This document shows positions 1-8,696 of a DNA stretch of 64,000 nt, piece by piece. The notes below the pieces were generated by a model. It was given only the letters and a program-made list of their open reading frames with translations. It did not search any database and was not told the origin of the DNA. Location of the stretch: NCBI RefSeq assembly GCF_021404405.1, contig NZ_JABFTV010000003.1, forward strand, positions 310,001-374,000. The letters are read 5' to 3'. This stretch comes from Billgrantia aerodenitrificans (GTDB taxonomy: Bacteria; Pseudomonadota; Gammaproteobacteria; Pseudomonadales; Halomonadaceae). A program made the position numbers and the translations under genes. The first letter of the stretch is position 1. Every line of letters starts with the position of its first letter.

Positions 1-86
1 GGCTGGGTACCCAGAGAGGAAAGAGCGGCGTTCGCGAGCCCGGAGATGCCCTGCACGCGTAGCGGTGCGAGAATCGGCGCGAACAC
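1..86 (-). CDS. recF: RecF, N-terminal fragment (partial at window edge)
   Basis: A reading frame starts with GTG at 86 and runs off the left edge; 28 codons are visible. The peptide (VFAPILAPLRVQGISGLANA and on) fits the usual RecF opening, in which a short beta strand ending L-x-[IV]-x-x-[IL]-R-N-L precedes the P-loop, although the Arg-Asn pair is replaced here. A GGAG lies about 10 bases before the GTG. RecF is an SMC-like ATPase that helps load RecA at gaps. The main support is position: recF normally follows dnaN on the same strand. The Walker A motif lies outside the window, so the call rests on context and weak similarity. Confidence 0.5.
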   Translation of the reverse strand, partial: MFAPILAPLRVQGISGLANAALSSLGTQ

Positions 87-99
87 GAGGTCATCGCTC

Positions 100-1203
100 C
101 TACAGGCGCATGGGCATGACGACATACATGGCATCGCCGCCACCGGGCTCTTCCATCAAGGCGCTGCTATTGGAATCGGCGAGCGTCATCTGCACGCGAT
201 CTTCTCCAATAACATTAAGCACATCAATGAGATACCCAACATTGAAGCCGATTTCGAGCGAGTCGCCGCCATACTCGACCGCCACGTTTTCCTCGGCTTC
301 TTCCTGCTCGGGGTTGTTGGCCATGACCTGCAGATTGCCCTCCTGCAGATGCAGACGCACGCCGCGATACTTCTCATTGGAGAGAATGGAGGTGCGCGAG
401 AGTACCTGGCGCAGCTCGGCGCGCTCGGCAATGAAGACCTTGTCGCCGCCGCGCGGCACCACACGCTCGTAGTCGGGGAACTTGCCGTCGACCAGCTTCG
501 AGGTGAAAGTGAAGTCGCCGGTATGAGCACGTACGTGGCTCGCGCTGAGAGTCAGCGTCACCGGCTCGTCGCTGTCGTCGAGCAGCCGGACCAGTTCCAG
601 CACGCCTTTGCGCGGCACGATCAGCTTGCGCGCCGGCTCGACCTGGATCTCAGCCGAACGCGAGCAGACCGCCAGCCGGTGGCCGTCGGTTGCCACGGTA
701 CGCACCAGGCCTGCACGCAGCTCCAGCAGCATGCCGTTGAGGTAGTAGCGCACGTCCTGCTGGGCCATGGCAAAGGAGGTGGCATCGATCAGGTGCTTGA
801 GCGTGCCGCGCGGCAGGCTCAGCTCGACATCGCCGGCGCTGTCCTCGATGTTGGGGAATTCCGCCACCGGTAGCGTCGACAAGGTGAAGCGGGAACGGCC
901 GCTGCGCAGCACGGCGCGGCCGTCCTCCAGGCTGAACTGCAGCTCGGCCTGATCGGGCAGCGACTTGCAGATGTCCATCAGCTTGCGGGCAGGTACGGTG
1001 ATGGCTCCGGGCACTTCGACCTGAGAGGCGGCCGTGCGACCGATGAGTTCGACCTCGAGGTCGGTACCGGTGAGCGCCACCTGCTCCTGGTCGACCTGGA
1101 TCAGCACGTTGGATAGCACCGGCAGGGTCTGGCGGCGCTCCACCACGCCAGCCACCAACGCCAGCGGCCGCAGCAGCGCTTCACGGGTAATGGAAAATCT
1201 CAT
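100..1203 (-). CDS. dnaN: DNA polymerase III sliding clamp, beta subunit
   Basis: 367 residues, the usual length for DnaN (about 366). It begins MRFSITREALLRPLALVAGV and ends with the typical VMPMRL tail that packs near the clamp's protein-binding pocket. The three clamp domains occupy roughly residues 1-120, 125-245 and 248-367. The dimer encircles DNA and tethers Pol III, the Hda/DnaA inactivation machinery and repair polymerases. It lies 69 bases downstream of dnaA on the same strand, the usual dnaA-dnaN-recF arrangement, and is probably cotranscribed with dnaA. Start is ATG at 1203. No odd features seen. Confidence 0.97.
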   Translation of the reverse strand: MRFSITREALLRPLALVAGVVERRQTLPVLSNVLIQVDQEQVALTGTDLEVELIGRTAASQVEVPGAITVPARKLMDICKSLPDQAELQFSLEDGRAVLRSGRSRFTLSTLPVAEFPNIEDSAGDVELSLPRGTLKHLIDATSFAMAQQDVRYYLNGMLLELRAGLVRTVATDGHRLAVCSRSAEIQVEPARKLIVPRKGVLELVRLLDDSDEPVTLTLSASHVRAHTGDFTFTSKLVDGKFPDYERVVPRGGDKVFIAERAELRQVLSRTSILSNEKYRGVRLHLQEGNLQVMANNPEQEEAEENVAVEYGGDSLEIGFNVGYLIDVLNVIGEDRVQMTLADSNSSALMEEPGGGDAMYVVMPMRL

Positions 1204-1272
1204 GTCGGCTCCACGTCTAGTCCTGTAGATGGGTGTCGGGCATTGATGTCAGACGTCCTGGCGAACCTGCAC

Positions 1273-2745
1273 TCAGCTGGTCAAGAGCCGCAGCAGGTTC
1301 TTGTAGTCCTCGCGGATATCCGCGCTCTCCTCCTGCAGTGCCTGCACCTTGCGGCAGGCATGCAATACCGTCGTGTGATCGCGTCCGCCGAAGGCGTCGC
1401 CGATTTCCGGAAGGCTGTGATTGGTCAACTCCTTGGCCAGTGCCATGGCGACCTGACGCGGCCTGGCCACGGATCTCGAACGGCGCTTGGAGAGCAGGTC
1501 GGCGAGCTTGATCTTGTAGTACTCGGCCACGGTGCGCTGAATGTTGTCGACGCCGACCTGCTTGTCCTGCAGCGCCAGCAGATCCTTCAGCGACTCGCGA
1601 ATGAAATCCTGGGTGATAGGCTTGCCCATGAAGTGGGAGTCGGCAATGACTTTTTTCAGCGCCCCCTCCAGCTCCCGCACGTTGGAACGAATCTTCTGGG
1701 CAATGAAGAAAGCGGCGTCGTGAGGCAAGTCCACCTTGGCCTGATCCGCTTTCTTCATCAGGATGGCGACCCGGGTTTCCAGCTCCGGTGGCTCGATGGC
1801 CACGGTAAGGCCCCAGCCGAAACGTGACTTGAGACGCTCCTCGACGCCGCTGATCTCCTTGGGATAGCGGTCCGAGGTCAGGATCATCTGCTGACCGCCC
1901 TCAAGCAAGGCATTGAAAGTATGGAAGAATTCTTCCTGAGAGCGCTCCTTGCCGGCGAAGAACTGGATATCGTCGATCAGCAGCGCATCGACGCTTCTAT
2001 AGAAGCGCTTGAAATCATTGATGGCATTGAGCTGCAGCGCCTTGACCATGTCCGCCACGAAGCGCTCGGAGTGCAGATAGACGACCCGTGCGTTCTCGCG
2101 CCGTGTTGCCAGGGCATTGCCCACGGCATGCATCAGGTGGGTCTTGCCCAGACCGACCCCACCGTAGAGAAACAGTGGGTTGTAGGCACCGCCGGGGTTC
2201 TCCGAGACCTGCCGCGAGGCGGCCCGAGCCAGTTGGTTGGACTTGCCCTCGACGAAGGTTTCGAAGGTGAAGCTGGGGTTGAGACCGCTGCTGTGCTTGA
2301 GACTACCCTCGACCTGCACTTCGCGCTCGCTGCCGGAACGCCGCGCCGAGCCGCCCTCTTCGCGCAGTTGGTCGATCTCGCGCTCATCGCCGATGTCGCC
2401 GCGCGGCGGTACCTGAACGGCAGGCGCCAAGGGGGAGTGAGGATTGGCCGAGACCGGAGCCCCGAGTTCGCGTGTCTGGGGTTTGACCGCAGCCACCTTG
2501 CGACTGCCCACAGCCAGTACCACCCGCGGTGGTTTGGCAGGCGCCAGCTCCCTGAGCAGCTCATTGATGCGCTTGGCATACTTGTCGCCGACCCAGTCAC
2601 GCACGAAGCGGTTGGGCGCCAGCAGTCGCAGCTCGTTGGCTTCGCCCTCCTCGGCCTGAAGCGGGCGAATCCACGTATTGAACTGCTGGGCGTTCAGCTC
2701 GTCCTGCAGGTAATCCAGACACTGTTGCCAGAGAGCAAGAGACAC
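1273..2745 (-). CDS. dnaA: Chromosomal replication initiator protein DnaA
   Basis: 490 residues from a GTG start at 2745 (protein begins [18 protein letters not shown]), with GGTGAGG just upstream. Domain I (DnaB/DiaA contact) is about residues 1-85, a variable proline-rich linker about 86-155, then the AAA+ domain with Walker [10 protein letters not shown] and Walker B LLIDDIQF. The C-terminal DNA-binding domain carries the DnaA signature [14 protein letters not shown]. It binds 9-mer boxes (TTATNCACA type) and opens the origin. Such boxes lie directly upstream (2804-3022), so the gene is likely autoregulated. A second box cluster lies 40 kb away, upstream of mnmG. Confidence 0.98.
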   Translation of the reverse strand: MSLALWQQCLDYLQDELNAQQFNTWIRPLQAEEGEANELRLLAPNRFVRDWVGDKYAKRINELLRELAPAKPPRVVLAVGSRKVAAVKPQTRELGAPVSANPHSPLAPAVQVPPRGDIGDEREIDQLREEGGSARRSGSEREVQVEGSLKHSSGLNPSFTFETFVEGKSNQLARAASRQVSENPGGAYNPLFLYGGVGLGKTHLMHAVGNALATRRENARVVYLHSERFVADMVKALQLNAINDFKRFYRSVDALLIDDIQFFAGKERSQEEFFHTFNALLEGGQQMILTSDRYPKEISGVEERLKSRFGWGLTVAIEPPELETRVAILMKKADQAKVDLPHDAAFFIAQKIRSNVRELEGALKKVIADSHFMGKPITQDFIRESLKDLLALQDKQVGVDNIQRTVAEYYKIKLADLLSKRRSRSVARPRQVAMALAKELTNHSLPEIGDAFGGRDHTTVLHACRKVQALQEESADIREDYKNLLRLLTS

Positions 2746-3133
2746 TCGACCTCACCATGACCCGTTGATGCGTGACCGGCCATTGTATCCTTCGACCGCC
2801 GGGTTATCCACAGCGGAAAACGCCGGAAAATGGCTGTGGAAAAGCCCGGGTGGCGCCAGTGATCATCGTGTTCATCCATGGCGAACCACATCGGCGTGTG
2901 GATGAGTCGGACAATCATCAACCGACCAGTCACAGCATGAGCACTCCTTTCCCAACGCTTTTCCACAGACCCAGACATCAGCCAACCAGCTGATGAGAAA
3001 AGCAAATACTACTTTATCAACAGAATCGATCCCCATTATTAGTCACAGTAGATTCAAGAAAACCTCTTATGATGATTACCCCAGTGGCGTTCGCTGCGGA
3101 TGCCCTGAGGTGATGCGGGAAGGTGAGGAACAA
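2746..3133. other. DnaA-box region between dnaA and rpmH; candidate oriC
   Basis: Non-coding stretch between divergent dnaA and rpmH. DnaA-box-like 9-mers: TTATCCACA at 2804-2812 (perfect), TGTGGAAAA at 2835-2843, TGTGGATGA at 2897-2905, TTTTCCACA at 2959-2967 and TTATCAACA at 3014-3022. The DNA from about 3000 to 3080 is much richer in A+T than its surroundings and could serve as an unwinding element. In Pseudomonas the origin lies in exactly this interval, which supports an origin or at least a dnaA autoregulatory role. A competing cluster exists at 43496-43894. Short reading frames here look spurious. Confidence 0.65.
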
Positions 3134-3162
3134 TTGCGTCGGGCAGCCGAAGTCTCTACAAT
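3134..3162 (+). promoter_or_regulatory. Predicted sigma-70 promoter for rpmH-rnpA
   Basis: A -35 element TTGCGT (3134-3139) and a -10 element TACAAT (3157-3162) are separated by 17 bases. Transcription would start near 3169, about 90 bases before rpmH. No other gene start lies between, so it probably drives rpmH-rnpA and possibly yidC. Confidence 0.6.
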
Positions 3163-3258
3163 TTCCGGTCTTGAACCGAATCTGCCCCTGGTTCCTGTCG
3201 GGAATCAGGGCATTCCTGTAAGACGATCCGTCAACAAACCACGTGGGAATCAAGAGTT

Positions 3259-3393
3259 ATGAAACGCACCTTTCAACCCAGCGTTCTGAAGCGCAAGCGT
3301 GTCCACGGCTTCCGTGCTCGCATGGCTACCAAGAATGGTCGTGCCGTTCTGGCTCGCCGCCGCGCCAAGGGCCGCAAGCGTCTGAGCGCCTGA
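3259..3393 (+). CDS. rpmH: 50S ribosomal protein L34
   Basis: 44 residues, exactly the common bacterial L34 length. The protein starts [20 protein letters not shown] and is strongly basic, ending GRKRLSA, which is diagnostic for the family. It binds 23S rRNA in the large subunit. It is followed after a few bases by rnpA, the near-universal rpmH-rnpA pair, and faces away from dnaA across the putative origin. A predicted sigma-70 promoter is at 3134-3162. Confidence 0.98.
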   Translation: MKRTFQPSVLKRKRVHGFRARMATKNGRAVLARRRAKGRKRLSA

Positions 3394-3400
3394 TCGCGGA

Positions 3401-3778
3401 TTGCGCGTGTCCGGTCATGGTTTCCCCAAACAGCTGCGACTGCTGACAGCCGGGGATTATCGATACGTTTTCGATCACGCTGCACTCAAGGTACATGGCA
3501 AGGGGCTGATGGCCCTGGCGTGCCCCAATGGACTGGACCACCCCCGCCTTGGCCTGGTCATCAGCAAGAAGAACGTCCGCAGAGCCGTGGATCGCAACTG
3601 CCTGAAGCGTGTGGTGCGCGAATCCTTACGTCTGCGCCAGTGCTCATTACCCGCCGTGGATATCGTCCTGCTGGCACGTCGCGGCGCGAGCGAACTGGAC
3701 AAGGCCACGCTGCATCGCCAGCTTTTCGGCATGTGGCGGCGCCTGGAGCGTGACGCGCAGAAGTCGATGACCTCCTGA
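3401..3778 (+). CDS. rnpA: Ribonuclease P protein component
   Basis: Protein cofactor of RNase P, which matures tRNA 5' ends. The N-terminal part reads GHGFPKQLRLLTAGDYRYVF, close to the typical F-P-[KR]-x-x-R-L..DF opening. The basic RNR-like motif is present as NVRRAVDRNCLKRVVRE (around residues 58-74), the family signature for RNA contact. Length is 125 residues from TTG at 3401; a GTG at 3407 in the same frame would give 123, and I cannot decide between them because neither has a clear ribosome site. It lies 7 bases after rpmH and is likely translationally linked to it. Confidence 0.93.
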   Translation: MRVSGHGFPKQLRLLTAGDYRYVFDHAALKVHGKGLMALACPNGLDHPRLGLVISKKNVRRAVDRNCLKRVVRESLRLRQCSLPAVDIVLLARRGASELDKATLHRQLFGMWRRLERDAQKSMTS

Positions 3779-3895
3779 CCGGATGCGGTATTTGTCTCCG
3801 CTTCGATGGCCTGCCTCGGCAGGCTGTCGCCCTCTTTCACATGGCAGCGGATCTCGTTCCAGCGGCATGTTCACTACCCACCGGGCAGAACCCTC

Positions 3896-5581
3896 ATGGA
3901 CGTAAAACGACTCCTATTGCTGATTCCACTGGCCGTGCTCACCTACCTGCTGGTGGTACAGTGGAACCAGGATTATGGCCAGGTTGCTCCTGAGCCAGAT
4001 GCTCCCACCATCACCGCCCCGGCACCCGGTGACGCGCAGGCCCCCGATGACGACGCGTTGGCCGTGCCGGCCGCCCCCAGGGCGGAGCAGGAGATGACCG
4101 GCGACATGCCGGCGGAACCTGCCGAGCCGACCAGCACCCGCGACCTGGTCGCCGTGGTGACCGACGTGCTCGACGTGCGCATCGACCCCCAGGGGGGAGA
4201 CATCGTCTATGCGGCACTGCCCCGCCATCGCATGACGCTGGGCTCGGACCGCCCCTACGTGCTGCTCTCGGACAGTGAGACGCGCAGCTACGTGGCCCGC
4301 TCGGGCCTGCAACTGGACGGTCACGGTGGACGCATCGGCTTCACCGCGGAGAACACCAGCTATCGTCTGGCCGACGGCGAGGGTCGTCTGGACGTGGACC
4401 TGCACGGAGAAGTGAACGGCGTCGATGTGATCAAGCGCTTCTCCTTCGAGCGCGGCAGCTATGCGGTCGAGGTCAGCTACTACCTGGCCAACAACACCGA
4501 AGCGCCGGTCACTGCCCGTTTCATCGGTCAACTGGCCAGGGACAACAGCCCCGACCCCTCGGCGGGCGTGGCACTGGGCATGAGCTCCTATCTGGGTGCG
4601 GCCTACTCATCGCCGGACGAGCGCTACCAGAAGGTCGATTTCGACGACATCCAGCGCGGACGCTTCAACAACCGAGACGTTCAGGGCGGATGGGTCGCGA
4701 TCATCCAGCACTATTTCGTCTCGGCCTGGGCGCCGCCCCAGAACCAGCAGAACCTGCAGTACGCCACCACCGACTCGCGTAACCGCAACGTCGCGGCTTT
4801 CGCCGGCCCGGTGACCACGGTGGCGGCAGACGGCGAGGCACGCCTGGGTGCCACCCTCTACGTGGGCCCCAAGGTTCAGGACTATCTCGAGCAGGTCGCC
4901 CCGCATCTGCGCCTGACCGTCGATTACGGCTGGCTGTGGTTCATCGCCAACCCGCTGTTCTGGCTGCTCGACCAGATTCATAACCTGGTGGGCAACTGGG
5001 GCTGGTCCATCGTCTTCCTGACCATCCTGGTCAAGCTGGCCATGTGGCCGCTCTCCGCCAAGGCCTACAAGTCGATGGCCCGCATGCGCAAGCTGGGCCC
5101 GGAGATGCAGCGCCTGAAGGAGCAGTACGGCGACGACCGCCAGAAGATGTCCCAGGAGATGATGAAGTTCTACCAGAAGGAGAAGATCAATCCTCTGGGC
5201 GGCTGTCTGCCGATCCTGGTGCAGATGCCGGTGTTCATCGCCCTGTACTGGATGCTGCTGGAGTCGGTGGAGCTGCGCCACGCGCCCTTCATGTTCTGGA
5301 TTCAGGACCTGTCGATGAAGGATCCCTTCTTCATCCTGCCGATCCTGATGGGCGTGTCGATGTACGTGCAGCAACTGCTCAACCCGACGCCTCCGGACCC
5401 CATGCAGGCGAAGATCATGAAGATGCTGCCTATCGTCTTCACCTTCTTCTTCCTGTGGTTCCCGGCCGGCCTGGTGATCTACTGGGTGGTCAACAACATC
5501 ATCTCGATCGCGCAGCAGTACGCCATCACCCGCAAGATCGAGAACGACCCCAGCGTCGGCAAAGGGTTGAAGACCAAGTAA
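3896..5581 (+). CDS. yidC: Membrane protein insertase YidC
   Basis: 561 residues from ATG at 3896 (MDVKRLLLLIPLAVLTYLLV). An upstream in-frame ATG at 3806 would add a non-hydrophobic extension and is rejected. The layout is that of the gammaproteobacterial type: first membrane segment (about 3-22), an acidic and Pro/Ala-rich linker, a large periplasmic beta-sandwich domain to about residue 330, then the conserved five-helix core starting near WGWSIVFLTILVKLAMWPLS. That core includes the loop NPLGGCLPILVQMPVFIALY and the C-terminal QQLLNP and LVIYWVVNN segments. It inserts proteins such as F0 subunit c, encoded further along in this window. The yidD gene often found just upstream is absent. 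Confidence 0.97.
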   Translation: MDVKRLLLLIPLAVLTYLLVVQWNQDYGQVAPEPDAPTITAPAPGDAQAPDDDALAVPAAPRAEQEMTGDMPAEPAEPTSTRDLVAVVTDVLDVRIDPQGGDIVYAALPRHRMTLGSDRPYVLLSDSETRSYVARSGLQLDGHGGRIGFTAENTSYRLADGEGRLDVDLHGEVNGVDVIKRFSFERGSYAVEVSYYLANNTEAPVTARFIGQLARDNSPDPSAGVALGMSSYLGAAYSSPDERYQKVDFDDIQRGRFNNRDVQGGWVAIIQHYFVSAWAPPQNQQNLQYATTDSRNRNVAAFAGPVTTVAADGEARLGATLYVGPKVQDYLEQVAPHLRLTVDYGWLWFIANPLFWLLDQIHNLVGNWGWSIVFLTILVKLAMWPLSAKAYKSMARMRKLGPEMQRLKEQYGDDRQKMSQEMMKFYQKEKINPLGGCLPILVQMPVFIALYWMLLESVELRHAPFMFWIQDLSMKDPFFILPILMGVSMYVQQLLNPTPPDPMQAKIMKMLPIVFTFFFLWFPAGLVIYWVVNNIISIAQQYAITRKIENDPSVGKGLKTK

Positions 5582-5603
5582 CCCTGTCCCGGCACTACCT
5601 GGA

Positions 5604-5621
5604 CCCCTGCCTCGGCAGGGG
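5604..5621 (+). terminator. Short GC hairpin after yidC
   Basis: CCCCTGCC (5604-5611) and GGCAGGGG (5614-5621) form an 8-bp stem with a 2-base loop 22 bases after the yidC stop. Only a weak T tract follows, so it may be an RNA-stabilising or partial termination hairpin. A related CCTGCCTCGGCAGG hairpin lies in the rnpA-yidC gap near 3811-3824. Confidence 0.4.
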
Positions 5622-5657
5622 TTCGGCGTTTAGGCCTTACCAGCGAGGGAATAGCGC

Positions 5658-7028
5658 ATGGCCGAGCGGCTCTACCATCAGGACACCATCGCCGCGCTGG
5701 CCACGCCGCCAGGGCGCGGCGGGGTCGGTATCATTCGCGTCTCGGGCCCCCTGTGCGCCACGATTGCCGAGGCCGTGGTGGGTCACCGCCCGGAGCCGCG
5801 CCGCGCCCACTACGGTCCCTTCCACGGCGCTGCCGGCATCATCGACGAAGGCATTGCCCTCTATTTCGCCGGGCCGCACTCCTTCACCGGCGAGGACGTG
5901 CTGGAGCTGCAGGGCCATGGCGGCCCGGTGATCATGGATCTGCTGCTGGAGCGCTGCGTTCAGCTCGGCGCCCGCCTGGCCCGGCCGGGGGAGTTCTCCG
6001 AGCGCGCCTTTCTCAACGACAAGCTCGACCTGGCCCAGGCCGAGGCCATCGCCGACCTGATCGAGGCCAGCTCGAGAAGCGCCGCCGAGAACGCCCTACG
6101 CTCGCTGCAGGGGGAGTTCTCCCGCCGGGTGGCGAGCCTGGTGGACAAGCTCATCGAGCTGCGCATGTACGTGGAGGCGGCCATCGACTTTCCTGAAGAG
6201 GAAATCGACTTCCTGGCCGACGGCCGAGTGGCCGAGATGCTCGCCGGGGTGCAGGCGGAGCTCGCCGAGGTGCGCACCGCCGCCGGCCAGGGGGCGCTGA
6301 TGCGTGAAGGCATGAACGTGGTGATCGCCGGGCGGCCCAATGCCGGCAAGTCGAGCCTGCTCAATGCCCTCACCGAGCAGGAGACCGCCATCGTCACCGA
6401 TATCGCCGGTACCACCCGCGACGTGCTGCGCGAACACATTCACCTGGACGGCATGCCGCTGCACGTGATCGATACCGCGGGGCTGCGCGACACACCGGAC
6501 GCGGTGGAACAGATCGGCGTGGCCAGGGCCTGGGCCGAGATCGAGAAGGCCGACCGCGTGCTGCTGCTGGTGGATGCCACCACCACCGCGGCGACCGATC
6601 CCATGGCGATCTGGCCGGAGTTCGTCGCCCGCCTGCCCGATCCGACCCGCCTGACCCTGGTGCGCAACAAGATCGATACCAGCCAGGAGCAGGCCGGCTT
6701 CGACGGCGCCGACACCACGCCGGTGATCCGCCTGTCGGCGCGCACCGGTGCAGGCCTGGAGAATCTCAAGGCGCACCTCAAGGCGGTGATGGGGTTCACC
6801 GCCACCACCGAAGGACGCTTCTCGGCCCGGCGCCGCCATCTGGATGCCCTGGACCGGGCGCAGCGAGCCCTCACCAACGGCGAAGAGCAGCTATCGGGCT
6901 ACGGCGCCGGCGAGCTGCTGGCGGAAGATCTGCGCGACGCCCAACAGGCGCTGGGAGAGATCACCGGCGAGTTCAGCGCCGACGACCTGCTGGGAGAGAT
7001 CTTCGGCAGCTTCTGTATCGGCAAGTAG
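5658..7028 (+). CDS. mnmE: tRNA uridine-5-carboxymethylaminomethyl modification GTPase MnmE (TrmE)
   Basis: 456 residues, the normal family length. The N-terminal tetrahydrofolate-binding domain (about 1-118) opens with [20 protein letters not shown]. An all-helical domain is interrupted by the G domain: G1 GRPNAGKSS near residue 222, the DIAGTTRD switch region, DTAGL and NKID. The protein ends FCIGK, the conserved C-terminal motif whose cysteine is needed for activity. It works with MnmG (43965-45860 here) to modify U34 in several tRNAs. The two genes are usually close; in this genome 37 kb separates them. Confidence 0.98.
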   Translation: MAERLYHQDTIAALATPPGRGGVGIIRVSGPLCATIAEAVVGHRPEPRRAHYGPFHGAAGIIDEGIALYFAGPHSFTGEDVLELQGHGGPVIMDLLLERCVQLGARLARPGEFSERAFLNDKLDLAQAEAIADLIEASSRSAAENALRSLQGEFSRRVASLVDKLIELRMYVEAAIDFPEEEIDFLADGRVAEMLAGVQAELAEVRTAAGQGALMREGMNVVIAGRPNAGKSSLLNALTEQETAIVTDIAGTTRDVLREHIHLDGMPLHVIDTAGLRDTPDAVEQIGVARAWAEIEKADRVLLLVDATTTAATDPMAIWPEFVARLPDPTRLTLVRNKIDTSQEQAGFDGADTTPVIRLSARTGAGLENLKAHLKAVMGFTATTEGRFSARRRHLDALDRAQRALTNGEEQLSGYGAGELLAEDLRDAQQALGEITGEFSADDLLGEIFGSFCIGK

Positions 7029-7053
7029 CCCTTCATCGGCAAGCTAAGAGAGG

Positions 7054-7899
7054 CTACTCCCCCACCCACCAATCGGCACGGTAACGGCTGGCCTCGCCCA
7101 GCAGCGGCGTGACCCGGGCCATGGCGGCGGCAAGGCGCTCGTCCAGCCCCCAGGGCGGGTTCACCACCAGCATGCCGCTGCCGTACATGCCGCGCTCCTC
7201 GCCCGGCTCGCGCAGCGTCAGTTCGCTGCGCCAGATCTTGCGCAGGCCGCCGTCGCGCAGCCGCTCCAGCAGTTCGAGATGCCTCGCCGCGGGCAGCAGC
7301 GGGTACCACACCAGCACCACCGCATGGCGCGCCTTGCGCATGGCGCCGAGCACGCTCTCGGCCACCTCGGCGTACTCGGCCTTCAGCTCATAGCTGGGGT
7401 CGAGCAGGGCACACACCCTGGGCGTGGCCACCGGCAGCGCGGCACTCAAGCCCGCCAAACCGTCGGCGTGGATGCGCCGCACGTTGGCCGGTAACGCCTG
7501 CTGCGTCAGATGTTCGTGCTCAGCGGGATGCAACTCGAACAGCTGCAGGCGGTCGTCCCGCCGCAGCCGCTGGCTCAGCCACCAGGGCGAGCCCGGGTAG
7601 CGTTCGAGCCGGCCGGCATTGGACTGCAAAGCGGCGATGGCCTCCAGCCAGCCGGCCAGCAGCGGCTCGTCGCTCAGTGCCTCACGCGCTTGCCACAACG
7701 GCAGCACGCCGTGGCGATACTCGCCCAGGCGCTGGGTCTCGCTCGCCTCCAGCGGGTAGAGGCCGCGACCGGCATGGGTATCGAAGAAGGTGATCGGCGA
7801 GGTCTTGCGCAGCAGATGATCGATGACCGCATGGAGGGTGAGATGCTTGTGAACGTCGGCGAAATTGCCGGCATGGTAGGCATGCTGATAGGAGAGCAT
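7054..7899 (-). CDS. rlmJ: 23S rRNA (adenine(2030)-N(6))-methyltransferase RlmJ
   Basis: 281 residues starting MLSYQHAYHAGNFADVHKH, the highly conserved opening of the RlmJ/ComJ (YhiR) family. A Rossmann methyltransferase core follows, with FFDTHAGRGLYPL as the SAM-binding loop and a D-P-S-Y motif (LLDPSYE) matching the [DN]PP[YF]-type catalytic motif of N6-adenine methylases. It methylates A2030 of 23S rRNA. It is convergent with mnmE (25-base gap) and separated from the lipoprotein gene upstream by a strong terminator, so it probably has its own promoter. Confidence 0.93.
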   Translation of the reverse strand: MLSYQHAYHAGNFADVHKHLTLHAVIDHLLRKTSPITFFDTHAGRGLYPLEASETQRLGEYRHGVLPLWQAREALSDEPLLAGWLEAIAALQSNAGRLERYPGSPWWLSQRLRRDDRLQLFELHPAEHEHLTQQALPANVRRIHADGLAGLSAALPVATPRVCALLDPSYELKAEYAEVAESVLGAMRKARHAVVLVWYPLLPAARHLELLERLRDGGLRKIWRSELTLREPGEERGMYGSGMLVVNPPWGLDERLAAAMARVTPLLGEASRYRADWWVGE

Positions 7900-7936
7900 G
7901 GCGAATCGCCTTCGGCTGGTACGGAACGAAAATGCA

Positions 7937-7967
7937 CAGGCCCGTCATCTGAGCGATGACGGGCCTG
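7937..7967 (-). terminator. Intrinsic terminator after the OmpA-family lipoprotein gene
   Basis: A 13-bp perfect stem, CAGGCCCGTCATC (7937-7949) with GATGACGGGCCTG (7955-7967) and loop TGAGC. On the minus strand it is followed by TGCATTTTCGTTCC, a T-rich exit. It lies between the lipoprotein stop (7991) and the rlmJ start (7899) and insulates rlmJ from the rdgB-hemW-lipoprotein operon. Confidence 0.85.
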
Positions 7968-7990
7968 CCGATGCCACGGATGCGTCGTGC

Positions 7991-8668
7991 TTACTGGAAC
8001 TGCGACTCGATGGGAGTCAGGGTGATCTCGACGCGACGGTTCTGAGCGCGGCCCTCTTCGGTGGCGTTGGTGGCGATCGGCTGGCTGGGGCCGTAGCCGG
8101 TCATGTAGAGGCGATTGCGTGCCACCCCGGACTGGGCCAGGTAGTTGCCCACCGACTCGGCGCGACGCTCGGAGAGACGCTGGTTGTAGCTGACGCTGCC
8201 GGTGCTGTCGGTATGACCGGCGATGTTGACCCGGGTATCGGTGTATTGGGTCAGCACGTTGGCCACATCGTTGAGGGCGTTGCGCGCCTGCACGGTCAGC
8301 TCGCTGGAGTCGAAGCCGAAGGTCACGCTGCTGGGCATGTTGAGCACGATGTCGTCGCCGCGACGCTCGACCTCGACGCCGGTGCCGCGCATGCTCTCGC
8401 GCAGCTGCTGCTCCTGACGATCCATGTAGGCGCCGATACCGGCACCTGCCGCGGCCCCCACGGCCGCGCCGATCAGCGCACGATCACGACGACTGGTGCT
8501 ACCGCTGCCCGAGAGCGCCCCGGCGGCGGCACCCACGGCCGCGCCAACTCCGGCGCCGGTCATGGTGCTGGAGCGCTGGGTCTGGCCCGAGTAGGGGTCG
8601 GTCGTTGCACAGCCCACGAGCAGGATGGCAGCGGCAAGAGGGGCAACGAGTCGAGACGCTTTGAACAT
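7991..8668 (-). CDS. OmpA-family lipoprotein with glycine-zipper segment (YiaD/YfiB type)
   Basis: 225 residues from ATG at 8668 (MFKASRLVAPLAAAILLVGC), chosen because GGAG lies 7 bases upstream and the signal begins there; an upstream in-frame ATG at 8716 overlaps hemW. The lipobox L-V-G-C puts the lipidated cysteine at residue 20. Two alanine/glycine zipper stretches (about 38-54 and 64-82) are followed by a C-terminal OmpA domain with the peptidoglycan-binding signature NIAGHTDSTGSVSYNQRLSE and R-V-E-I-T-L end. It probably links the outer membrane to the wall. The gene follows hemW by 28 bases. The exact ortholog (YiaD, YfiB or Pal-like) is unresolved. Confidence 0.85.
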   Translation of the reverse strand: MFKASRLVAPLAAAILLVGCATTDPYSGQTQRSSTMTGAGVGAAVGAAAGALSGSGSTSRRDRALIGAAVGAAAGAGIGAYMDRQEQQLRESMRGTGVEVERRGDDIVLNMPSSVTFGFDSSELTVQARNALNDVANVLTQYTDTRVNIAGHTDSTGSVSYNQRLSERRAESVGNYLAQSGVARNRLYMTGYGPSQPIATNATEEGRAQNRRVEITLTPIESQFQ

Positions 8669-8696
8669 GGACAATCTCCGGATCAGGGGAACGAGC

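Noticed and set aside
3236..3250. CACGTG-centred word before rpmH as a parS site
   Set aside because: The flanks do not match TGTTNCACGTGNAACA; only the core hexamer fits, which occurs by chance.
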